Made by a program: the position numbers and the translations under genes
Shown: in pieces, positions 16,979 to 25,028 of the stretch
Layout: each line of letters opens with the position of its first letter
Numbering within the stretch: the first letter of the stretch is position 1
Assembly (NCBI RefSeq): GCF_900102195.1
Contig: NZ_FNBE01000017.1
Span: 107,275 to 171,274, forward strand
Origin: Pseudonocardia oroxyli
GTDB taxonomy: Bacteria; Actinomycetota; Actinomycetes; Mycobacteriales; Pseudonocardiaceae
DNA length: 64,000 nt
Reading direction: 5' to 3'
The notes under the pieces: model-generated
The model's input: the letters and a program-made list of their open reading frames with translations, nothing else
Told to the model about the DNA's origin: nothing
Databases searched by the model: none

Positions 16979-19417
16979 GTGACAGGTTCGGTCCTCACCC
17001 CCCAGCCCTCGGTGGAGCAGCGGATCGCCGACGAGCTCGGCGTGCGACAGCACCAGGTGGCCGCCGCGGTCGGCCTCCTCGACGACGGGTCCACGGTCCC
17101 CTTCGTCGCCCGGTACCGGAAGGAGGCCACCGGCGGCCTCGACGACGCGCAGCTGCGCACCCTGGAGGAGCGCCTGCGCTACCTCCGCGAGCTGGAGGAG
17201 CGGCGCACCGCGGTCCTCGACGAGATCCGCAAGCAGGGCAAGCTCACCCCCGAGCTGGAGGCCCGCATCCACGCGGCGGAGTCCAAGGCCCGCCTCGAGG
17301 ACGTCTACCTGCCCTACAAGCCCAAGCGCCGCACCAAGGCGATGATCGCCCGCGAGCAGGGCCTCGAGCCGCTCGCCGACGCGCTGCTGGCCGATCCGAC
17401 CCTGGACCCGACCGAGACCGCACAGGGCTACGTGACCGACGAGGTCGCGGACGCCGCGGCCGCGCTCGAGGGCGCCCGCTCCATCCTCGTCGAGCGCTTC
17501 TCCGAGGAGCCGGACCTGATCGGCGGCCTGCGCGAGCGCATGTGGTCGCGCGGCGTGCTCGTGTCGAAGGTGCGGGCGGGCAAGGAGACCGGTGACGTCG
17601 CGGCCGCGAAGTTCGCGGACTACTTCGACTTCTCCGAGCCCTTCACCACGCTCCCCTCGCACCGGATCCTCGCGGTGTTCCGCGGGGAGAAGGAGGAGGT
17701 CCTCGACGTCACGCTGGAGCCGGACGCGGACCCCGAGAACGCGGGCGACTGGGAGACCCTGATCGCGGCGCACGTCGGGGTGTCGCAGCAGGGTCGGGCC
17801 GCGGACGAGTGGCTGGCGGGCGTGGTCCGCTGGACCTGGCGCACGCGGATCCTGCTGCACCTGGGCATCGACATCCGGGTCCGGCTGCGCACCGCCGCGG
17901 AGGAGGGGGCGATCGCCGTGTTCGCCTCCAACCTGCGGGACCTGCTGCTCGCGGCACCCGCAGGCACCCGCGCGACGATGGGGCTGGACCCGGGCCTGCG
18001 CACGGGCGTCAAGGTCGCCGTGGTCGACGCGACCGGCAAGGTCGTCGCGAAGGACACGATCTACCCGCACGAGCCGCGCAAGGACTGGAACGGCGCGCTG
18101 GTCACGCTGACGAAGCTCGCCACGGCGCACGACGTCGAGCTGATCGCGATCGGCAACGGCACCGCGTCCCGGGAGACGGACGCGCTGGCGGGCGAGCTGG
18201 TCGCGATGAACCCCGGGCTGAAGATGACCAAGGTCATGGTCAGCGAGGCGGGGGCGTCGGTGTACTCGGCGTCGGCGTACGCGTCGGCGGAGCTGCCCGA
18301 CCTGGACGTCTCGATCCGGGGCGCGGTGTCCATCGCGCGCCGGCTGCAGGACCCGCTCGCCGAGCTGGTGAAGATCGACCCGAAGTCCATCGGCGTCGGG
18401 CAGTACCAGCACGACCTGCCGGAGTCCTCGCTGTCCCGCTCGCTCGACGCGGTGGTCGAGGACTGTGTGAACGCCGTCGGGGTCGACCTGAACTCGGCGT
18501 CGGCGCCGCTGCTGCGCCGGGTGTCCGGGATCAGCGAGTCCCTGGCTGCGGCGATCGTCTCGCACCGGGACGCGAACGGGCCGTTCCGGACCCGGACCGC
18601 GCTGTCCGACGTCCCGCGGCTGGGCCCGAAGGCCTTCGAGCAATGCGCGGGCTTCCTGCGCATCCGGGGCGGCGACGAGCCGCTCGACATCTCCGGCGTG
18701 CACCCCGAGGCCTACCCCGTGGCGCGGCGGATCGTGGAGGCCTCGAAGCTCTCGATCGACGAGCTGATCGGCAACACCACCAAGATCAAGTCGTTGCAGC
18801 CGCAGCGGTTCGTCGACACCCGGTTCGGGCTGCCGACCGTCACCGACATCCTCGCCGAGCTGGAGAAGCCGGGCCGCGACCCGCGGCCCGCGTTCCGCAC
18901 GGCGACCTTCGCCGAGGGCGTCCACAAGATCGCGGACCTGCGGCCGGGCATGGTGCTCGAGGGCGTGGTGACGAACGTCGCGGCCTTCGGCGCCTTCGTC
19001 GACGTGGGCGTGCACCAGGACGGCCTCGTGCACGTCTCGGCGATGTCCAGCCAGTTCGTGTCCGACCCGCGCGAGGTCGTGAAGTCCGGGGACGTCGTCA
19101 AGGTCAAGGTGCTCGACGTCGACGAGGCCCGCAAGCGGATCTCGCTGACCCTGCGCCTCGACGACGAGCCGGGCAAGGCGGCCCAGCGCGGCGGCGGACA
19201 GGGCGGCCGACAGGGCGGCGGACAGGGCGGCGACCGCAACCGCGGCGGCAAACCGGGCGGTCAGGGTCGCGACGGACAGGGTCGCGACGGGCAGAACCGC
19301 GGCAAGGGCGGAGGTCAGAACCGGCAGAACCGCGGCGGCCAGCGCCGCCAGGACCAGAAGCCCGCCCCGCTGAACAACGCCATGGCCGACGCTCTGAAGC
19401 GGGCCGGTTTCAAGTAG
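16979..19417 (+). CDS. tex: Tex family RNA-binding transcriptional accessory protein
   Basis: 812 residues with the complete Tex layout: N-terminal helical region (VEQRIADELGVRQHQVAAAV, PFVARYRKEATGGLDDAQLR), YqgF/RNase H-like domain (TMGLDPGLRTGVKVAVVD), helix-hairpin-helix (VGVDLNSASAPLLRRVSGIS) and a C-terminal S1 domain at about residues 650-725 (VLEGVVTNVAAFGAFVDVG). Bacterial homologue of Spt6, acting with RNA polymerase and RNA. After S1 there is an unusual Gly/Gln/Arg-rich tail (about 730-795) before the conserved MADALKRAGFK end. GTG 16979 is preferred because GGGGAGG lies 8 nt upstream; GTG 16976 is an alternative. Ends just before a 42-bp palindrome. Confidence 0.95.
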   Translation: MTGSVLTPQPSVEQRIADELGVRQHQVAAAVGLLDDGSTVPFVARYRKEATGGLDDAQLRTLEERLRYLRELEERRTAVLDEIRKQGKLTPELEARIHAAESKARLEDVYLPYKPKRRTKAMIAREQGLEPLADALLADPTLDPTETAQGYVTDEVADAAAALEGARSILVERFSEEPDLIGGLRERMWSRGVLVSKVRAGKETGDVAAAKFADYFDFSEPFTTLPSHRILAVFRGEKEEVLDVTLEPDADPENAGDWETLIAAHVGVSQQGRAADEWLAGVVRWTWRTRILLHLGIDIRVRLRTAAEEGAIAVFASNLRDLLLAAPAGTRATMGLDPGLRTGVKVAVVDATGKVVAKDTIYPHEPRKDWNGALVTLTKLATAHDVELIAIGNGTASRETDALAGELVAMNPGLKMTKVMVSEAGASVYSASAYASAELPDLDVSIRGAVSIARRLQDPLAELVKIDPKSIGVGQYQHDLPESSLSRSLDAVVEDCVNAVGVDLNSASAPLLRRVSGISESLAAAIVSHRDANGPFRTRTALSDVPRLGPKAFEQCAGFLRIRGGDEPLDISGVHPEAYPVARRIVEASKLSIDELIGNTTKIKSLQPQRFVDTRFGLPTVTDILAELEKPGRDPRPAFRTATFAEGVHKIADLRPGMVLEGVVTNVAAFGAFVDVGVHQDGLVHVSAMSSQFVSDPREVVKSGDVVKVKVLDVDEARKRISLTLRLDDEPGKAAQRGGGQGGRQGGGQGGDRNRGGKPGGQGRDGQGRDGQNRGKGGGQNRQNRGGQRRQDQKPAPLNNAMADALKRAGFK

Positions 19418-19430
19418 CGCCTTCGGCGCC

Positions 19431-19472
19431 CGTGCGTGGTAAGTGGTGCCAGAGCACCACTTACCACGCACG
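19431..19472. repeat. Convergent-gene palindrome, CAGA loop (copy 1)
   Basis: Perfect 19-bp inverted repeat (19431-19449 and 19454-19472) with tetraloop CAGA, lying between the ends of tex and the convergent phosphatase gene. Three relatives occupy other convergent gaps (32824, 39002, 47608). There is no T-run. Confidence 0.9.
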
Positions 19473-19487
19473 AGCGGGCTCGGCCGC

Positions 19488-20195
19488 CTATCCGAGCAGG
19501 CGGGCGGTGATCGCGTCGAGGTGGGTGGGATCGGCGCCGTTCGCCACGAGGTAGCCGCGCAGGCCGCCGGGGTGGGACTCCAGGTCGTCGAGCACCGCCT
19601 CCAGGGCCGCCGGGTCGACGCCGAGGAGGTCCTCCGCGTCGTCGTCCACCCCGGGCAGGTGCGCGCCGGAGGCCCGCAGCCGCGCGAACAGCGGCTCCAG
19701 GTTCTCGTTGGTGGCGGCGTAGTCCGCGAGCACCTGTGCGCGCGGCACCCCGACCAGCCGCAGCACCGTGGCCACGATGATCCCGGTGCGGTCCTTGCCC
19801 GCCGCGCAGTGCACGAGCACGGGCGCCGGGGCGGTCGCGACGATCTCCACGATCCGCGCGATCTCGGCGGCGGCGTCCGCCACCAGCAGCCGGTAGGCCC
19901 AGCCCAGGTCGCGCTCGGCGGCCGGGGTGGCGGCGATCACGTCGGGCGCCAGGGACGCGCCCAGCGGCACCACGTGGATCTCGGCCCGACCGGTGAGCGG
20001 GTGGGCCCTGCCCTCGGTCTCGCGCGGCGAGCGCAGGTCGATGACCGACCCGGGGGTGACGGGGGAGACGTCGCCGGGCTGCGGGGCGTCGCTGCGGAGC
20101 AGGACGCCGCGGCGCAGCGTGCGGCCGTCGGCGGTGGTGAGGCCGCCGACGTCGCGCAGGTTGGCGGGCACGGTGAGATCCAGCGAGGCGGTCAC
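19488..20195 (-). CDS. Tyrosine-protein phosphatase (PtpB/Siw14-like)
   Basis: 235 residues. Begins with the lipid/tyrosine phosphatase segment NLRDVGGLTTADGRTLRRG and carries the catalytic P-loop VHCAAGKDRTGI (HCxxGKxR, where Cys is the nucleophile and Arg binds phosphate) and a preceding SVIDLRSPRE. The Lys in the P-loop is typical of the PtpB-like dual Tyr/Ser and phosphoinositide-type enzymes in actinobacteria. No signal peptide is visible. The GTG at 20195 is the best-supported start, but its ribosome site is only one base away, so a slightly different start is possible. Convergent with tex and divergent from the DEAD-box gene. Confidence 0.85.
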   Translation of the reverse strand: MTASLDLTVPANLRDVGGLTTADGRTLRRGVLLRSDAPQPGDVSPVTPGSVIDLRSPRETEGRAHPLTGRAEIHVVPLGASLAPDVIAATPAAERDLGWAYRLLVADAAAEIARIVEIVATAPAPVLVHCAAGKDRTGIIVATVLRLVGVPRAQVLADYAATNENLEPLFARLRASGAHLPGVDDDAEDLLGVDPAALEAVLDDLESHPGGLRGYLVANGADPTHLDAITARLLG

Positions 20196-20479
20196 CCCTC
20201 CGAGGGTGCGGGTGGAGCGTGAACGGCGGGTGGAATCGTGAGCGGAGGCACGTCCGGAACAACCCGCGGGGGGAGGTCGTTGTGGACGATGATCCCCCCG
20301 TGGAGATCCCCCGCGACCCGTCGTGCGACACTGGGAGCGTCGGCTGTCAGCGATGACGTCAGCCGAGTAGCCCCATGGTCCTTCTCCGGCGCAGCACGAG
20401 TGCGCCGCTCCGGGCCCGCGGGCTTCCCCGCGGGTGTGCCGAACCTTCTCGGCCACCCGGCTATGCGACAAGGACATGA

Positions 20480-22237
20480 GTGAGCACTCTGCTTGACCTG
20501 CCCGAGCACGACAACGACAACGACAACGACGAGATCACCGAAGCCGCGTTCCTCGCCCTGGGGCTGGACCCCGCCCTGGTCGAGGTGCTCGACGAGCTGG
20601 GCTACGAGACGCCCAGCCCCATCCAGGCCGAGTCCATCCCCTCGCTGATCGCGGGGCGGGACGTGCTGGGCCAGGCCGCCACCGGCACCGGCAAGACGGC
20701 CGCGTTCGGCCTGCCCATGCTGCAGCGGCTCGCCGAGAGCGGCCGCCGGGACGAGCGCCGCCCGTTCGGCCTCGTGCTGGCGCCCACCCGCGAGCTGGCC
20801 ATGCAGGTGAACGACGCGATCACCAAGTACGGCTCGAAGATCGGCGCCCGGGTGCTCGCCGTCTACGGCGGCGCCCCGATCGGCCCGCAGCTCGGTCAGC
20901 TCAAGCGCGGTGTGGACGTCGTGGTGGCCACGCCCGGCCGCGCGATCGACCTGATGAACCGCGGCGCCCTGGCGCTCGACGCCCTCGAGGTCGTCGTGCT
21001 CGACGAGGCGGACGAGATGCTCGACATGGGCTTCGCCGAGGACATCGAGACCATCCTGCAGGCCACCCCGGCCGACCGGCAGGCGGTGCTCTTCTCGGCC
21101 ACCATGCCGCGCCGGATCGAGCTGCTGGCCCGCGAGTACATGCGCGAGCCGGTCATGGTGCGGATCGCCCGCGAGGAGGTCCCGGAGGGCGAGGCGCCGC
21201 GCGTGCGGCAGACCGCCTACATGGTGCCGCGCACCCACACCACCACCGCGCTCGGCCGGATCCTCGAGCTGGAGCGGCCCACCGCGGCCATCGTGTTCTG
21301 CCGCACCCGCGCGGACGTCGACGCGGTCACCGAGACCCTCACCGGTCGCGGCCTGCGCGCCGAGGCGCTGCACGGCGGCATGGACCAGGAGCACCGCACC
21401 CGGGTCGTCGAGCGGCTGCGCAACGGCCGCACGGACCTGCTGGTCGCGACGGACGTCGCCGCCCGCGGGCTGGACATCGAGCAGCTCTCGCACGTGGTCA
21501 ACCACGACGTGCCGAAGTCGCCCGAGGCGTACGTGCACCGCATCGGTCGCGTCGGCCGCGCGGGGCGCGAGGGCGTCGCGATCACGCTGGTCCCGTCCGG
21601 CGCGATCCGCCACCTGCGTAACATCGAGCGGCTGATCGGCAAGTCCGTGCCGGTCGCCCCGGTCCCCACGGTCGACGACCTCAAGGCGGCCCGGCTGGAG
21701 CGCACCCGCGTGCAGCTGCGGGAGCAGATCGTCACCGACCTGCGCCAGGACGCGGACGCGGACGTCGACGGCGTCGGCGCCATGGTCGAGTCCCTGATGG
21801 GCGAGTTCGACCCGGCGGACGTGGCGGCCGCGGCCGTGCGCCTCGCGCGGACCGGCTCGACCTCCCCGGACGACGACGTGGAGATCCCCACGTTCAACGC
21901 CCCCCGTGGCGGCGCCGACCGCGGTGCCTCGCGCGGCGGTCGTCCGGACCGTCTCGGTGGCCGCGGCCAGGGCCCCCGCCCGCCCCGCGAGGGTGCCACC
22001 CGCCTGTTCGTCTCGGCGGGTCGCGCCGCCGGTGTCCGCCCGCAGGACATCGTGGGCGCGCTGGCGAACGAGTCCCGCCTGTCCGGCCGGGACATCGGCG
22101 CCATCCAGATCCACGAGCGCCACTCGCTCGTCGAGATCCCGGAGCACGCCGCGGACGACGTCCTGCGCTCCATGCGGGGTGTGACGACCCTCAAGGGTCG
22201 CCGCGCCAACATCCGCCGGGACCGCGCCGCGAACTGA
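20480..22237 (+). CDS. deaD: DEAD-box ATP-dependent RNA helicase (CsdA/DeaD-like)
   Basis: 585 residues. Q-motif and ATPase motifs are present in order: TPSPIQAESIP, ATGTGKTAAF (Walker A), PTRELAMQV, TPGRAIDL, VVLDEADEMLDMGF (DEAD), SATMP, and in the second RecA domain IVFCRTR, ATDVAARGLDI and HRIGRVGRAG. The C-terminus (about 505-580) is a DbpA-type RNA-binding domain (RLFVSAGRAAGVRPQDIVGA) after an Arg/Gly-rich linker. Role: unwinding of structured RNA, ribosome assembly or cold adaptation. The GTG at 20480 follows AAGGA by 5 nt. The 284-bp gap upstream shows no gene and has a GC hairpin near 20417-20437, consistent with a long regulated leader. Confidence 0.93.
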   Translation: MSTLLDLPEHDNDNDNDEITEAAFLALGLDPALVEVLDELGYETPSPIQAESIPSLIAGRDVLGQAATGTGKTAAFGLPMLQRLAESGRRDERRPFGLVLAPTRELAMQVNDAITKYGSKIGARVLAVYGGAPIGPQLGQLKRGVDVVVATPGRAIDLMNRGALALDALEVVVLDEADEMLDMGFAEDIETILQATPADRQAVLFSATMPRRIELLAREYMREPVMVRIAREEVPEGEAPRVRQTAYMVPRTHTTTALGRILELERPTAAIVFCRTRADVDAVTETLTGRGLRAEALHGGMDQEHRTRVVERLRNGRTDLLVATDVAARGLDIEQLSHVVNHDVPKSPEAYVHRIGRVGRAGREGVAITLVPSGAIRHLRNIERLIGKSVPVAPVPTVDDLKAARLERTRVQLREQIVTDLRQDADADVDGVGAMVESLMGEFDPADVAAAAVRLARTGSTSPDDDVEIPTFNAPRGGADRGASRGGRPDRLGGRGQGPRPPREGATRLFVSAGRAAGVRPQDIVGALANESRLSGRDIGAIQIHERHSLVEIPEHAADDVLRSMRGVTTLKGRRANIRRDRAAN

Positions 22238-22246
22238 GCTCACGCC

Positions 22247-22281
22247 ACGGCCCCGCCGCCCGTCCAGGGTGGCGGGGCCGT
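22247..22281 (+). terminator. GC-rich hairpin terminator after the DEAD-box gene
   Basis: Perfect 11-bp stem ACGGCCCCGCC (22247-22257) with GGCGGGGCCGT (22271-22281) and a 13-nt loop, 10 bp after the helicase stop. No T-run follows, as is common in actinobacteria. Confidence 0.65.
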
Positions 22282-22307
22282 CGCCGTCTCCACCCCGTGC
22301 CACCCGC

Positions 22308-22352
22308 CGAACGGCGCGTTCGCTCACACCTGGTGAGCGAACGCGCCGTTCG
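22308..22352. repeat. Perfect 20-bp-arm palindrome upstream of ilvD
   Basis: Arms CGAACGGCGCGTTCGCTCAC (22308-22327) and its exact complement (22333-22352) around a 5-nt loop. Shares the GTGAGCG end with the other dispersed palindromes but not the rest. It lies between the helicase terminator and ilvD, 65 bp before the ilvD ATG. Confidence 0.85.
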
Positions 22353-22417
22353 CCTGGATCAGGACCCGGGCCGGTGGTGGTAGGCAGACACCACCCACCA
22401 CCACGAGGGAGTCAGAG

Positions 22418-24091
22418 ATGACGCACGACCTCAAGCCCCGCTCCCGCCAGGTCACCGACGGGATCGAGCGGACCGCGGCGCGCGGGATGCTGCGCGCCGT
22501 CGGGTTCCGGGACGACGACTTCGCCAAGCCCCAGATCGGCGTCGCGTCGAGCTGGAACGAGATCACCCCCTGCAACCTCTCGCTGCAGCGCCTCGCGCAG
22601 GCGGCGAAGGAGGGGGTGCACCGCGCGGGCGGCTACCCGATGGAGTTCGGCACGATCTCGGTGTCCGACGGGATCTCGATGGGCCACGTCGGGATGCACT
22701 TCTCGCTGGTCAGCCGCGAGATCATCGCGGACTCGGTCGAGACCGTCGTCGAGGCCGAGCGGCTGGACGGCACCGTGCTGCTGGCCGGCTGCGACAAGTC
22801 GCTGCCCGGCATGCTGATGGCCGCCGCGCGCCTGGACCTGGCGAGCGTGTTCGTCTACGCGGGCTCGATCCTGCCCGGCCACATCGACGGCCGGGAGGTC
22901 AACATCTCCGACGCGTTCGAGGCCGTCGGGGCCTGCGCGCGCGGGTTGATCACGCGGGACGAGCTGACCGCCATCGAGAAGGCGATCTGCCCCGGCGAGG
23001 GGGCCTGCGGCGGCATGTACACCGCGAACACGATGGCGAGCGCGGCCGAGGCGCTGGGCATGGCGCTGCCCGGGTCGGCCGCCCCGCCCGCCGTCGACCG
23101 GCGCCGGGACGGCATCGCGCGAGACTCCGGCGAGGCCGTGATCGGCATGCTGGCCAAGGGGATCACCGCGCGGCAGATCCTGACCCGCGAGGCCTTCGAG
23201 AACGCGATCGCCGTGGTCATGGCGTTCGGCGGCTCGACCAACGCCGTCCTGCACCTGCTCGCCATCGCCGCGGAGGCCGAGGTCCCCCTCGAGCTGGACG
23301 ACTTCAACCGGATCGGCGACCGCGTGCCGCACCTCGCGGACGTCAAGCCCTTCGGCAAGCACGTGATGAGCACCGTCGACCAGGTCGGGGGAGTGCCCGT
23401 CGTCATGAAGGCGCTGCTGGACGCGGGCCTGCTCCACGGGGACGCCCTGACCTGCACCGGGCGGACCGTCGCGGAGAACCTGGCGGACGTCGACGCCCCG
23501 CTCGACGGCACCGTGATCCACCTCATGACCGACCCGATCCACCCCACCGGCGGCATCACGATCCTGCGCGGCTCCCTCGCCCCGGACGGCGCCGTGGTCA
23601 AGTCCGCGGGCTTCGACTCCACCGAGTTCCGCGGCACCGCCCGGGTGTTCGACGGCGAGCAGGGCGCTCTCGACGCCGTGTCCGACGGCACCGTCGTGCC
23701 CGGGGACGTCGTGGTGATCCGCTACGAGGGCCCGCGCGGCGGCCCGGGGATGCGGGAGATGCTCGCCGTCACGGGGATGATCAAGGGCGCGGGGCTGGGC
23801 AAGGACGTGCTCCTCGTCACGGACGGGCGGTTCTCCGGCGCGACGACCGGGCTCTGCATCGGGCACGTCGCCCCCGAGGCGACGGACGGCGGCCCGATCG
23901 CCTTCGTGCGCGACGGTGACCCGATCGTGCTGGACATGACCACGCGCACGCTGACCCTGGACATCCCCGACGAGGAGCTGGCGGCGCGGAAGGCGGCCTG
24001 GGTGCGCCCGCAGACGGGGCGCCGCACGGGCGTGCTGGCGAAGTACGCGAGACTGGTCGGGTCGGCGGCGCAGGGCGCGGTCTGCTCCTGA
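22418..24091 (+). CDS. ilvD: Dihydroxy-acid dehydratase
   Basis: Dehydrates 2,3-dihydroxy-isovalerate and 2,3-dihydroxy-3-methylvalerate to 2-oxo acids, the third step of valine, leucine and isoleucine synthesis. 557 residues, the usual length. Iron-sulfur cysteines are visible in TPCNLSLQ, AGCDKSLPGMLM and CPGEGACGGMYTANTM. The C-terminal GGPGMREMLAVTGMIKGAGLG and DGRFSGATTGLCIGHVAPEA are the substrate/Mg signature. ATG follows GAGGGAGTCAGAG. Stands alone, apart from other ilv genes, downstream of a palindrome. A CTTGGG palindrome array follows its stop. Confidence 0.96.
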   Translation: MTHDLKPRSRQVTDGIERTAARGMLRAVGFRDDDFAKPQIGVASSWNEITPCNLSLQRLAQAAKEGVHRAGGYPMEFGTISVSDGISMGHVGMHFSLVSREIIADSVETVVEAERLDGTVLLAGCDKSLPGMLMAAARLDLASVFVYAGSILPGHIDGREVNISDAFEAVGACARGLITRDELTAIEKAICPGEGACGGMYTANTMASAAEALGMALPGSAAPPAVDRRRDGIARDSGEAVIGMLAKGITARQILTREAFENAIAVVMAFGGSTNAVLHLLAIAAEAEVPLELDDFNRIGDRVPHLADVKPFGKHVMSTVDQVGGVPVVMKALLDAGLLHGDALTCTGRTVAENLADVDAPLDGTVIHLMTDPIHPTGGITILRGSLAPDGAVVKSAGFDSTEFRGTARVFDGEQGALDAVSDGTVVPGDVVVIRYEGPRGGPGMREMLAVTGMIKGAGLGKDVLLVTDGRFSGATTGLCIGHVAPEATDGGPIAFVRDGDPIVLDMTTRTLTLDIPDEELAARKAAWVRPQTGRRTGVLAKYARLVGSAAQGAVCS

Positions 24092-24126
24092 CGCGGGGCC
24101 GGATCGCGGCAGGCGCCACGGTGACG

Positions 24127-24245
24127 CTTGGGCGGCCCAAGCACCGCTGAGCGACGCCTGGGACGCCCGAGCGTCGGGCATGGGCGGGCGCAGGCTGACG
24201 CTTGGGACGCCCAAGCACCACGGAGTGACGCTTGGGACGCCCGAG
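24127..24245. repeat. Palindrome array with alternating 30/44-bp spacing (array 2)
   Basis: Four CTTGGG-N3-CCCAAG-type palindromes (two with a one-base change in an arm) start at 24127, 24157, 24201 and 24231: steps 30, 44 and 30, the same alternation as the array at 13096-13288. Short gaps again read CACCGCTGAGCGACG-like, and the 29-nt gap resembles the first 29-nt gap of array 1. It fills most of the 175-bp gap between ilvD and the next gene and ends 12 bp before that gene's ribosome site. Confidence 0.9.
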
Positions 24246-24266
24246 CAGCAGAGGACGAGGAGTGGC

Positions 24267-25028
24267 GTGGCTAGGAAGCAGCAGGGTCGGGGGCAGAAGC
24301 GCGCGGCGAAGGTCGCAGCGCGGAAGCGGAAGGTCCGGCAGAGCGAGCCCCTGCGCCCCGTCGTCAACCTGCCCGGGCTGGACGGCTGGGAGGGCCCCGT
24401 CGAGGAGCTCACGCCCGTCGACGAGATGCGCTACGCCGTCGCGGAGATCCGCACGGTCCGCGCCCTCGGCCCGCACGACGGCAACCCGGAGTGGCTCGAG
24501 GTCCTCCAGGCCAACGTCGACGTCCTCGCCGACGCGAGGGAGAACGAGCTGGTCGTCGAGATCCTCGACGACCGGGTCCGCCGCGCCGTGCGGGACACCC
24601 TCGACGCCCGGTCGCCCGAGCCCGCCCGCGAGGAGGTCCGCTGCCTCGTCGAGTCCGACGGGGAGATGGGCGATCCCGACGTCGTTCCCGGCGACATCGG
24701 CGGCGCCCCCGCCCAGGGCATGGCGCTGGCGATCCTGTTGCGCTGGCTCGCCAACCGCGGACCGCGCCCCGTCCCCACCGCGGCGCGGACCCGTGTCCCG
24801 GCGTGGGTCGCGGACACCCTCGGCGCGCGCCCGGGCGAGGTCGCCGCGACGTTGATCGGGATCACGGGTTCGGAGGAGGAGCGCCGCGCGGCCCTCGGCC
24901 CCGCGGCGGACGAGCTGGGCGAGGACTTCCTCGCCGGCCTGATGTGGATCGCCGCGGGCCTCGTCGCCCTCTACGGCGACGGGGACCCGGACACCTACCT
25001 GGCGTTCCCGGAGGATGTGCCGGCCTGA
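24267..25028 (+). CDS. Conserved hypothetical protein, basic N-terminus
   Basis: 253 residues that I do not recognise. The first 30 residues are very basic (ARKQQGRGQKRAAKVAARKR), a nucleic-acid-binding or nucleoid-type tail. The rest is acidic and alpha-helical in appearance, with patches PVVNLPGLDGWEGPVEEL, VDEMRYAVAEIRTVRALGP and AQGMALAILLRWLANRGP. GTG 24267 follows GAGGAG with 5-nt spacing, directly after the palindrome array, whose hairpins would lie in or near its mRNA leader. Its 3' end overlaps the convergent DsbA-family gene by 34 bp. Base composition and codon use match neighbours, so the gene is probably real. Confidence 0.75.
   Translation: MARKQQGRGQKRAAKVAARKRKVRQSEPLRPVVNLPGLDGWEGPVEELTPVDEMRYAVAEIRTVRALGPHDGNPEWLEVLQANVDVLADARENELVVEILDDRVRRAVRDTLDARSPEPAREEVRCLVESDGEMGDPDVVPGDIGGAPAQGMALAILLRWLANRGPRPVPTAARTRVPAWVADTLGARPGEVAATLIGITGSEEERRAALGPAADELGEDFLAGLMWIAAGLVALYGDGDPDTYLAFPEDVPA

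Noticed and set aside
20476..20496. ATG at 20476 as the DEAD-box gene start
   Set aside because: It is out of frame and reads ATG-AGT-GAG-CAC-TCT-GCT-TGA, a six-codon frame; the helicase frame starts at GTG 20480.
22371..22418. GTG-GTG-GTA run before ilvD as a valine leader peptide
   Set aside because: The frame has no ribosome site and runs into the ilvD start; the Val codons are part of a simple GGT repeat, so attenuation cannot be supported.
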